Shown: positions 1 to 10,834 of the stretch, in pieces
Layout of the letters: every line of letters starts with the position of its first letter
Position numbering within the stretch: the first letter of the stretch is position 1
Source of the DNA: Phoronis australis
Taxonomy: Eukaryota > Phoronida > Phoronidae
Length of the DNA: 58,437 bases
Direction of reading: 5' to 3'
NCBI GenBank assembly: GCA_002633005.1
Contig: NMRA01000095.1
Coordinates: 845,964-904,400 of the forward strand
Program-made: the position numbers and the translations under genes
Notes under the pieces: model-generated
The model's input: the letters and a program-made list of their open reading frames with translations, nothing else
Told to the model about the DNA's origin: nothing
Databases searched by the model: none

Positions 1-1853
1 ACATCTTACCAGCAGCTTCTGTTTTTTCATCGTCACTCAGGTTCCATTTTCTTTAAAATATGAAGTAAATTTTCTTCATTGCACAGTGGAGCAGACGATG
101 GAAACGGAGTCGTAGTGCGCAGCGCCACTGCCGGTCGCCTGGGATATCGCGGGAGAGCCTACTTGTATACTTAGCCATAGTTCCGTTACGAATGCGCCGT
201 GTTCCGAATTTGAGACTTGAAATTGGATTTGAGCCCCCCCCCAACACTAAAACTGCACACATATAAATCTTTTTTCATCCGCATAATTTTAATTACCCGG
301 GGTTAATTAATAAACTCAACATTTCCCTACGCTCTTACTGTTTTATTTTTTGCGGCAACCAAGAGGGGGGGGGGGGCGGGCCCCCTGGGCCCCCCCTAAA
401 TCCGCATATGCAGTGATGACCGGAAGAGTTTTAAACGCTGGTAACGCAAGTGCTATAAATCTGCCTTTTAAGTGTTGATTTAGAACTCTTTCACACTGGG
501 TCCCCTTTCATAAGAATAGCCTTAGGAGGGTTCCATTTACTTCATGTCAGGAATTTCCGAATATAGGCCCGTGGGCGGATATTCAGAAAACGACCTTTCG
601 AAAATGTTACGTGAAACCGAATATACGGCCGGACGTATTTTTGGAAAAGCGGTGAGAGGGCGGGCGACTTTAGTTTCCGAAAATGTCAATCATTTTGTGA
701 TGCAGTTGTGGTTTAACGAACACTAATTGTGAACTTCTTGAAATGAACACGTCGATTTTAATGTATGTAGTTGTATCTCACTGGTAGGACTTTTATTCGT
801 ACATACTTCTTTGGTATTCGAGCAAACACGGTGCGTTAAATTACCCTTCATATTATTTTGTTCAAGCAATTCATCAGATTTTCAAAGCATACCGAAAATA
901 CAACCTTGGACGTACTGTTGGGAATATTTCCAATAATACGTCCCTGGGAGTAATTTTGGGTGAGGTCTATTTTCGGAAATTCTGGTACGCCGACATTAAC
1001 ACCTTATTTTACTTAGATTCGGTCTAATATTGTCTCCACACGCGGCTGTTTTCAGACGTAAAAGCATGACATAATCTATATCGGACAGCAACCATTTTTG
1101 TTATTGACATTTGCTAATTTCCTCTTTTGTAAATCGTCTCTTTGCCGAACTATTTTTGGCTGAGCGGACTCACGAATTGTCATCGATTTCCACGACGTAT
1201 TTCGTGGCAGTTCGTAAACAAAGTCGCCGCAGGGCTCACACTCTGGCGTCACTAACCAATCTAGTGGGTCTGGCAGTTCGTGAGGCACTCGTGAACTAGA
1301 CGGTCTCGCCACCTGGTCAGTGACAACTTGCCAAAAACCCGTAAAGCAGTCGTTATTGTCGGATATTGACAACTTTTTATTGCATGTGAATATCATATTG
1401 GAAAGGAAAGGAATTTGTATATCGCCATAATCAAATTACAACTGCATCGACGAGAAAGGTGCGCGGTTCGTGACCACGTGGTACATGAGGAATATAATGA
1501 AGTGGGTGTCTATCTTGAGCTTACGGAGTTAGGAAGTGGGTACGAACACGAAAAAGAAAAATCGTCAGTACCAGGACATCTCTTTGCAAATACCGATTTT
1601 TGTTATATCATGGGCGGCGCACCATAGGGAGCGCTGGGGGGGGGGTCTATACCCTACAACTTGTTCTTCCCAGTGCTGTACCGCCCATGAGCGATGGGGC
1701 GCGCACCATAGGGGGCTGGAGGGCTATAGCCCCCATCTTGTTTCAATGCAGCGCCGCCCACAGTCGCATAGTGATACACACGGCTTTATTATGATCCCGG
1801 GTTTCTCCAACCTCCGGCATGCAGTCACGTACATATGTTCTATTTCCACTTAG
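1..1853. other. 5' flank or intronic sequence, no convincing exon
   Basis: This stretch should hold the upstream ligand-binding exons of the receptor gene that follows, but I could not recognise one. It contains a G/C homopolymer patch at about 365-397 next to an 'aatccgc' repeat end, several short chance reading frames, and a copy of the GC-rich dimeric repeat at 1612-1768. The receptor's missing 5' exons either lie before the window or are too short or divergent to spot by eye. Confidence 0.5.
1612..1768 (+). repeat. GC-rich dimeric palindromic repeat, copy 1
   Basis: Two tandem, diverged units of roughly 65-75 bp. Each starts like GGGCGGCGCACCATAGGG and ends like CAGTGCTGCGCCGCCCA. The second unit contains the self-complementary core GGGCTATAGCCC. 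The unit's two ends are complementary to each other, so a single strand could fold. Other copies are at 8738-8868, 15885-16030 and 38878-38993. Confidence 0.7.
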
Positions 1854-4800
1854 TGCAATCGAACAGTCACTGATATCGGCCAGAACAGATGTGTGGGTTA
1901 CGTCTGATGGCAACATTACATGGATAATTCCCGCACAAATTGTTACGTCGTGCAAAATCAACGTGGCGAAGTTTCCATTTGACGAACAATTTTGCCTGAT
2001 GTTCTTCGGCTCATGGATTTACACGGCTAGCCACATTTTCTTGACCACTCGCAATGAACGCCATGATGCCTACTACAGAGACACAGGGGACGAATGGATG
2101 CTCGTAGGTAATACGTTCGCACGGCAGTAGTATAGTAATTTGTTTTGGTGGCACGTTTGGGAGGGACCCTCGGAAAGGTCAAAGGTCCCGCTATGGATCC
2201 CCTTTGTTCTCACTCATCTTTCAACAACAGATGTCGCGTATAACCCGTGAAAGGTGATGAGGGGATATTGTAACCACCTAACTCAACAACAGCTGTCGTG
2301 TACTGACGGTACTAAACTGAATAATGAGGTATTGTGACGGCCTTAAATATAACATAAACTTAAATTTCTAAACGTGTATTCATAACTAAGTACGTTCAAA
2401 TACACATCATGATGTTCAGACACCAATATCCGTACAAGTATTTTCTCCTGTCTGGGACTAGACATATGCTTCACATAAAATAACGTCATGGTTTGATAAC
2501 ATACGTAAGTTTTACATAAAGACTGGACAGGTATGTCTTTCTTTATACTGGGCCAATTAAGTATATTTTGAACCAAACTGAAAATCAATTACGTGAAAAG
2601 AAACCAGTGTTTTAGCCGTGTATTAACAACGAAGGGCGTTGTAACACGCCGTTACTGGATCGGACGGGGAGTCAGGGTGAGTCCACCGACAACGGCATTA
2701 TTATTTTGAAGTAGTGTTCGCTTGGCGCAAGTCTGTTGGTAGGATATTTTTAATAGTCAACTGCCCAGACACCGTGCATCCAATAACTTATAACCAAACA
2801 ACCTTTCTCAAAATTAAATCATCATGTCCCAGTGTTATTTAGAGCAAAGAACAAAGAATCTCATTAAATTTCTCAAATTAGGTCATGAGCCCACGCACGC
2901 ACAATAAAGTAATAAACCTTTTATTCGTACGCAGCTAGCATAATCCCTATTTTGTTTCCACTCGATGGGAGTCCTGATTATAGACAAGTGGAAGCCCATG
3001 ATTTATGGATCAGTTGAACTCTACAAACACAGCGTATTCAATGTCTTTTTATAATTAACAACCAGATGGTGGACATGACACGCCCAAACCTACACCTGAT
3101 GACGTCATCACGTGACTTCGACTTCGAATTCGACCTTGTCTTTCTTCCGATTTACCGAATACTTCTGGTTACATGCATGACCTTGCAGTGGGTCGAGATC
3201 CCTTTCCAACAGGTCCAATTATACCTATTACGTAATGATTTGTGACGTCATTGTCATTTCCTTTTGGTAGGCGGATGATGCCCCTTCCGGCTTAATTGCA
3301 ACCAACATGCATGACCTTTGACATATGACCTTTGATTGATGGTCTTTGACCGAGGTGCCTCCCAAACAACTTACTATACTACTCACGGCGTTGCCGGTTC
3401 CTTCGTCAAACCAAAATGCCCTATTCATATGAGGACCTTAATTTGCCGAAAATTGTAAACAGAAATGGGACCCAACAAAGTAACACGCTCCGAAGGCAAA
3501 GTTTTAATTATAGGTCCACCTAATGAGAAACGTTGATGATAAATTATTCAGACAACAGTTTTTGGCGGTTTCGAGAATTTTGATTTGTCCAAAAGTGGTT
3601 TCTAATTTAATCATTTAAAATTTATTTTAGATCTCTAAGTGAAGCAATCAGCGACAATGAAGCTTGAACAAGCGCATAAAGATGATTAGGATTACACGAA
3701 TTAATATCAGACTACACTTCAACAGTTGCTCCGGGACTTTTCATCTTATGTGAATGCGTTTTACTTTTTTCAAATATCTGCAAGCCCACTGACCCTAGAC
3801 ATCCCTGGCTGACAATTCATGTGGCTTTCAGGAATCACCTTACCTTGGCACTCAAATATTCAAGCAATCCGGGCAATTCTTAACTCAAACTGTAAAATGT
3901 TGTAAAGCATCTAATTCAAACAGAGGATTCTAGCCACGACTCAACAGCTCCGTGGACCCCATATTAGCGGGGGGGGGGCGATTTTCTGTCGTAACATCGC
4001 TCTTTGGTAATGTCAGAGATCTTTTCCTATTTGTAGAGATGTATTTGACTTCACGAGTCTTCAAATATCCCTGTTGCCCCGCACCGTTTACTGAGGTCAA
4101 AGCCGTGGTGCACATAAAGAGACAGTCTCTTTTCTACACATTCAACCTGGCCATGCCTGTTTCCCTCATGCTCGTGCTCACGTGCGTCGGCTTCTACGTG
4201 CCGTGTGAATCTGGAGAGAAGATAACTCTAGGCATTACGCTGTTTTTGTCGGATACCGTGTTTCTTATTATTGTGTCGAATTATCTTCCGCCGACGTCTG
4301 ACACAATACCTTTCCTTTGTAAGTTCGGTCTAAACAATTTATTTTAAGCAGCTAGGTACTTGCCTTCTGTCAAAAGGCCCATTTTGATTTAGACCGCTTG
4401 GGTCTGCCGTCAAATTGGTCACATATTATTCTGTTCTTACTGAAATAAGAGTTGTAAGAAGAGATTTCTGGGCTTGAAAGTTCAATGCTTGAGATCAGGG
4501 CCCAGTTTCATAAACTTAAGTTATACGCCGTATAGCAACAATGACGTCGCATTATCACTCGCCACTTTGTTATTGTTGAACAATGCACCTGACGTCATGC
4601 AACAATCAAATTTATTCAGCGGATAACTTTGAAGTTTTATGAAACCCAGACCAGAGGAATATGTATCATAAAAGTGACTTTTAAGCGTCTTAAAAGACGT
4701 CAGACAGAAAGTTGATCTTACGCTCCACACGAGTATTCCAGAAAATAATTAAATCTCTTGAGCAAAAGTGCAAAATCTGTGAGTATATCCACATAACTGG

Positions 4801-6304
4801 TTTTTATTGAGAAAATTTCTATAAATTATGATGGTCTCGTAATTATACTTGGCTAAACTTTTTCAGCAAATTGTGAAGTGGAATCGTAAGACCAAATTTC
4901 TGTCCTAAATTTTTAGTCACTGTCATGAAACAGATCGTAGGCACTACAAATCAGGGGCGGATCCAGGATTTTGAACCGCCAAGTGTAATCTGGGAGAATT
5001 TTAGGAGAGGCCATGACCCCCTCTAAATCCGCCACTGCAAATTGACTTGATCCAGATCACTGACTATGGTTACGAGTAGTGACGTCAATCCCATGCAAAT
5101 GTAGTAGATGAGTTATGCAATGCATTTTTTTATTCCTCATCCGCAGGAGAGGAGATTTCAATCCAGGGCGGGACTATTCAACGTCAACTGGAGTCTTGTC
5201 GAGCGTACGACTACTCGAATCACGAAGGGCAATCGGCCTTTGAACAAAACAAATACGCAAAATAAACCTGACAAAATATTCAAAACACACATTTTCCATC
5301 CGTCATTGTAACCATCTTAGTTTGGTTTAATTAGTTGCCGTTGCTGGATGGCTGATATTCCGCTACCCATTCACACATACAGGCAAAGTTATGTCATAAT
5401 GTTTCCCGAACAGCCAAGTCCAGATACGCCGTATACGTCCAGACAGGCGTGCACTCGACAGAGAGTATGATTTCACATTTGCAGATTGCATACTAATATT
5501 AACGAAATGTATTTTTTTTTGAGCAGCTCAGTACTTCGGATTGACTATAATCCTTCAAGCACTGTCGACACTCATGAACGTCATTATAGTGTATAGCTTC
5601 GAGCAGGGTCGCGATGGTATGAGAGTGCCATGGTGGCTAAGAAGTGTCGTCTTTGGAAAAGTGGGTCGTTTAATGTTACAGAACCACCAGCGAAAATTGT
5701 CGAAGATATATATGGTAATTTTTTATGAAAACGTTATATTATTGAGTTTAACTCTGTCGAAACAACTTTACCACCTACAAGTTTAATCTTTCTAGAAAGT
5801 ACGACTTTCTCTACGAAAATGTAGCACCGGTTACTTTATCCATCCAACGCGGTGATATAATCCATCAAGCCTAATGTAAAATAACAACTGTCTTGATTAT
5901 TGCCACATGGTCTTATAAAATGGCTTAATATTCATTTGGAACACGGTAGCCGTGCGAACTCTCGTATTTTACCTATTTCGCAGAAAGAAAACTGCAACCT
6001 TTCAAAGGACAAAATCATGTTACCGGGATGTTTAGACTCCGGATTCGGTGACGAACCACTTCCCGCCGACACGGAGAAGACGTCGGAAGAAACATCTTTA
6101 CATCGAGAGTCTCTTGAAGCCTTGAAAAAAATTCATTTCACTGTTGAATGCATTCGCACGGAGTTGAGAAGAAGAGAGCATGAAAAACAAGAGTCCAGAA
6201 AAACAAACACTGAATGGGCATTGGTGGCCGTTGTCGTTGATAGAACGTGCTTGGTTCTGTTTGTATTAATATCCCTTATATCCCTGATGGGGATTTTATT
6301 GTAG
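1854..6304 (+). CDS. Nicotinic acetylcholine receptor-like subunit (Cys-loop ligand-gated channel), 5' partial
   Basis: Subunit of a pentameric neurotransmitter-gated channel in the plasma membrane. Four exons join in phase: 1854-2107, 4037-4318, 5527-5714 and 5984-6304 (stop TAG), about 347 residues. Exon 1 holds loop B (GSWIYTA) and a Cys-loop with 13 residues between cysteines (CKINVAKFPFDEQFC). Exon 2 holds the loop C vicinal cysteines (KYPCCPAPF), typical of alpha subunits, then M1 and M2 (GEKITLGITLFLSDTVFL). GEK at -2' to 0' indicates a cation channel. Exon 3 holds M3 and the start of the loop; exon 4 holds a short cytoplasmic loop, an amphipathic segment and M4, ending in ISLISLMGILL. 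Odd points are Asp at 11' of M2, Asn at 20' where alpha7 has Glu, and Phe replacing the second loop C Tyr. The N-terminal half is missing. The family is sure; the subtype and ligand are not. Confidence 0.9.
4499..4646. mobile_element. Short foldback element (MITE-like)
   Basis: The ends are inverted copies: 'cccagtttcataaacttaag' at the left and 'gaagttttatgaaaccca' at the right, with inner arms 'gttatacgc' and 'ggataac'. The element is about 150 bp, AT-rich inside, and carries two GACGTC sites. It lies in an intron of the receptor gene. It has no coding capacity. The size and ends fit a non-autonomous DNA transposon; I could not see a clean target-site duplication. Confidence 0.6.
4958..5040. 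mobile_element. Short inverted-repeat element (GGCGGATCCAGGAT family)
   Basis: The left end GGGGCGGATCCAGGATTT and right end AAATCCGCCACTGC are partly complementary, 80 bp apart. It lies in a receptor-gene intron and has no coding content. Confidence 0.45.
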
Positions 6305-6849
6305 CCTGTCAGTAGGCTAGTACAGATTTTATGAACGCTGAAGACGGGCGACGAAAGTTCAACCGTGAGGACTGCGCGTGACAGACTCTCGGCCTACAAA
6401 CACGCGCCCTCGGCTCACAGACTGCCAACTGGAACACGGACCATGGGTTTGTTTCATTATCACGCGAGGTTGTTTAGTTGTCAGCAGTGCTGTAGTGGTA
6501 AAATGATAGGTAACTAGGCGCCTTAAATCCACTGTATCACCTTCAGTTGAGCACTGAGCGTAACTTACGGTGGGTAGGCGCTACGTTCAAATGCCAAAAG
6601 GTGATTGGCTGCGCCTACGTACGCCTACGCCTCACTACAGCACTGTTTGTCAGAATTCATCAGCCACAGCTATTATTGGTGCCGTCTTCGTGACTCGGTC
6701 ACTGATTGCAGCTGCCTCGCCGGCTGAAGTGTGCCCTCTGCAAACGTACGATTGAGCATGGCGAAGACGCTAACAACCTCAGATGTCAGTAACGCAAGCT
6801 TAATAGATCACACCAAAGCGCGAAAAGGCCACAATTGAATGAACTTCAT

Positions 6850-6855
6850 AATAAA
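6850..6855 (+). terminator. Candidate polyadenylation signal AATAAA for the receptor gene
   Basis: A canonical AATAAA lies about 550 bases after the receptor stop codon. It is the first one I noticed downstream on that strand. No transcript evidence is available. Confidence 0.3.
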
Positions 6856-8737
6856 CTTACCAGTCAATTCGAAGCCGCCCGCAGGGGTATCTACCCGTTA
6901 AGCAAGCACTGACAGATTAAATTGTACGAACATACCCGAAATATTCAAGCCCTTATTCCATAAATTCGTGACCAAGAGCCATTTTTCCTGCTAGTTTCGT
7001 AGAAACCTACATTTTAATGTTAAATACGCCATATGCGTCATGTAAAAAACAAGTTGCTTATAAGGGAGCAACGACGGATGCACTTGAAGTTACTTCATTT
7101 ATAGAGCAAAGGTAAGAAGTCTGAAGTGGCCGAACCGTAAACAGTTTTTAATAATAACTGTTACAATAATTATCAAAGCTTGTTGCAAATGATTTCAATT
7201 CAACACTCTGCGGAGACGTACAACACATTCTCAATGTCTGCGTCCACTCCAAAAAAGGCGGAAAAACGAAGTAAGCGAACGTTTGACTTACTTTAGTAAT
7301 TTGCAAATTGAGTTCACACGATTACTTCTCCCTTAATTCCGCGTAAACCGCACTGACTGAACTTCAGCTTAATGGTGTAGACTCGTTATTTCTTGGAAAA
7401 CTTACCCCATCGAAATTTTCAAACCGATGGCGGAACGGATAACTCTTGCACGCCCAATAAGCTGTGCCCACCGAGGGCAACTGGCAAGTGACAATATTTT
7501 AATGACCAGGGGTGCGTTCCCGTGGACGCGGGAAACTCACGAAAGCCCAAGGCTCTACGCGCAAGTCACTGCAAGATATCCCCATGCTTCACAAGCAAAC
7601 CACGTAGTCACACTCTGTCTTCTCGCGAATGTTTTGGGTCTATGTAACGGTAGCCCAGTCTCCTTTTTTGCGGGTAACCCGGCGGCGTCGGCTTACTGGA
7701 TCTTGCGGCAGCTGGCTGAGCGTGTACAGCTCTTTGCACACGTCACGTCTGAGAATCCATGAGCAATGATTGGAGCTCTGTAGGTGAATATTTACATGTG
7801 AACCTCTGTCAGAATTTAGATAGGTCCGTTTCTCGAGCGGAAGCTATTTGGTTTTGTTGTTACTACTAAAATTAGTCTACAAATGGCTTAGCTTTCTCAA
7901 AAACCAGGGTAAGTCTGAAAATCTGTCTACAACTCCATCTTGTCAAAGGGTAGCCAATCCGCAGCGTCAGTGCTCGACTACACAGAACGTTTCGAGAAAC
8001 GCAAAAGACAATTGAATAAGGTCCATAGTCTCTAAGAGAAACAACCCCATGGAACAGGCCGTGTATCCAATATTGATCATTCTGTGTGGGGCCCACCAGA
8101 AGATTTCTTAACCACTGCTACCTGTGCTGTTTACATATAGTTTGTTCGAAATATGTTAGTGTGTTCATAAGTGCTTCTTGCACTACCTGATAACTGAAAT
8201 TCTATAGCCTTGTTAACAAAACTACTACAAGCAGTCTTATGTTACTTACTCTGATAATACACTATTTTTCATGTTTGAATACTTTCATTTTTCAAGATAT
8301 GCCACACCGAAGCACGAACTGTTTTGGATAATATACCATTTTCAGGTTTCAAGGAAAATACAAATATTTATGTATTCACGCGTGGACGGGACGAAAGTTC
8401 ATGAAACTAAGCTGTTATATGCAAATGACGGGATGAGTGATTCCGTATTATTCAGATTCAGAAACGCGTGAATCCTAGATGTGTAAATTAATGTACTTCG
8501 TATTATATTTTTTTCACTGATGCCGCATCCTAAATTATAATTTCAAATGACCTTTTATACGTGTAGTCGAGGACCATGTGTCAGTCGATCAGAAAAAGAA
8601 ACTACTATTCAAGGATTTTGAGAACTATCGTGCGGTCCACATTGATATCTGAAAGGGGAACCAAACTCGGAGCACACGTCAGTTGCAGAGTTCAACTTTC
8701 TTAGCGCACGTGATCTGGGAACACGTCAGTGTTACAC

Positions 8738-8868
8738 ATGGGCGGCGCACCATAGGGGGCTGGGGGCAATAGCCCGCATTTTTCAGTACTGCGATGCCCA
8801 TCGTCTATAGGCGGTGCACCAGGCGGTTGGGGGGCTTTAGCCCCCACTTTTTCAGTGCTGCGCCGCCC
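8738..8868 (+). repeat. GC-rich dimeric palindromic repeat, copy 2
   Basis: Best preserved copy, in the same orientation as copy 1. It starts GGGCGGCGCACCATAGG and ends GTGCTGCGCCGCCCA. It holds two units, each with a GGGGGCTTTAGCCCCC-like core followed by a short T run. It is intergenic. Confidence 0.75.
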
Positions 8869-9827
8869 ACGAGTTCGTCTAATTAAGCATAAGCCGGTTA
8901 GCCCCAATCTCGGTCAGTTAGTAGGACTATCTCTCTAAGCACAAATCAATTGCAACTTCTGTACGGACAGATCTAAGTACATTGTGGCCTCAACAGTTCT
9001 TCCTGGAGTATTCCATATACTAGACCAAAGACAGACTTGGGCAAGGATCTAATCTCCCAACTTAGACTTGACTGGAGACTCCAAACAGGGCGTTGGATTC
9101 AAAAACACATGCATAGGTTTACTTTAAGCGTGCCGTGCAAGTAGGCCAATTTTTGAGTAAAGCACTAAGATTAGTCGAAGATACTGATAATCTGATAAGT
9201 TGTGTTTTCACCTTATAGAAACACTGCATTGACAATATCATTCTAAGGATAGAAACAAAAACAATAACAACAACAGCTACGTAATCAGCAAAAACTATCA
9301 ACTGTAAGAATCATTCATAGCATCCAATCAAAACTGTTCAATATCGACACCTTTTAGTGTTCTTCAACATATTGCAGCATCCCATTTTTAATATACAACC
9401 CAAGGATTGCTACACAAATAGCATAAATGGCGCTGAAAGAAACACCAAAAACTGTCAACATTGATTGAATAAAGGTGGGCAACCCCATGGTGGTGATGAT
9501 GAGGGGACCTCTTTTCATACATGTGGATCAAGAAAAACCAAGTTATTGGTCACTAAAAGGGCACTTGTGTGATCAGGGTCCCACATCTCTACTTGAATAT
9601 ATACATTTTTAGAAGTACAGTACTAACCAAAATTATTCAGACAAAATGACCCGGAATTCCCCTTCATGACGTCTGGGCAGAAGCCGATATTCATCGTAGT
9701 CTCCCCTGAAGATCAAGAATGGAGGTGAATTTACAGGAAAGTAAGTAAGGTGGCTAAGTCATTCTGTAATTAGAATTTTGCCGTCACTGAATGAGCTCTC
9801 ATGAAAGAAAGCAGTATTTTGTATGAT

Positions 9828-9978
9828 TACTTTTGTCTGGTACTATGTCCGATTACTTTTGCCTGGTACTATGTCTGATTACTTTTGCCTGGTACTATGT
9901 CTGATTACTTTTGTCTGGTTCCATGTCCGATTACTTTTGTACCGTACTATGTCTGATTACTTTTGTCTTGTACTGTAG
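9828..9978. repeat. 26-bp minisatellite, about 6 copies
   Basis: Tandem units close to GATTACTTTTGTCTGGTACT followed by ATGTCC or ATGTCT. Copies differ at a few positions. It lies between the receptor gene and MYG1. Confidence 0.85.
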
Positions 9979-10834
9979 GACCGTTGTTTCACAAGAGGCA
10001 TCAAGTGATTGTAGAGTTTCTAACTGAGATGAACAAGAAAAATGAGGACTGTGCAGGTGTGCTGCCTGACTGTTAACTTAAAGGTGATCAACATCATAAA
10101 CCCTTCAGGCTTCAAATAAAACAAACATCATTTTGGAAGTACAACTAGTTTCAACCTTACAGGGCTTCACATAAACCATTTTCTTTGATGCCCTCCTGTC
10201 TCAGGCATGTCATATAATTTGAATTTTCAACTACAGCTGTCTGGTGAACCTTTGCAGAATTGCTAACACAGGAGAAAATCAAAAAAAAAAAAACAAAAAA
10301 ACAACAAAGATTACAGCCTAGTAAGAATATAACCACAAGGTGGAAAGATACAAAACTATTGACAGAATAACTTCCATTCTCCTTGCTTTGTTTCATATTT
10401 ACAACTGTGATACCAGCAGGAACCAGCTTGATCCCTCCAAAGCACAGTATATAACACCACCAAAATGTTCATACAGTTTGGACATCCATCAAAGAGTTCA
10501 TACAGTTCGCACTTCCATTAAAATGTTCATACTTCCATTAAAATGTTTGCAGTTCGTACACTATGATAATGTTCATAGTGGTCAACACAATATTCACTCA
10601 GTGGTGCTCATGAAGAAAAGTTCCTTCATTAATCATATGGACATGGTTCCACATAACCTGAAAGCATGCATGTTTATGCCCAGGACCATCGATTCACTAC
10701 CGCCACCTAATGAATTTTGAGTACACTATAACCCACTGTGAAGGGCCCTCTTTTTACTCAGAGTAATTCAAAGCCATGTAATTCAAGACGTTGAGACTAA
10801 GAATGAATGATATCTTCATTTGGCCTTAATATCT

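Larger units (their letters stand above)
6305..10834. other. Intergenic repeat-rich stretch
   Basis: I see no gene here. It holds a dimeric GC-rich repeat (8738-8868), a 26-bp minisatellite (9828-9978), an A-rich run near 10280, and short direct repeats of 'ttcatacagtt' and 'ttccattaaaatg' near 10470-10560. A 111-codon open frame at 7427-7762 has no recognisable domain, no splice context and no homologue that I know, so I do not call it. Confidence 0.5.

Noticed and set aside
7427-7762. 111-codon open frame in the intergenic region
   Set aside because: No recognisable domain, no signal peptide, no splice sites and no neighbouring exon; length is within chance for this locally GC-richer patch.
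9828-9978. Possible CRISPR-like direct repeats
   Set aside because: Units are contiguous 26-bp copies with no unique spacers, in an animal genome; it is a minisatellite.
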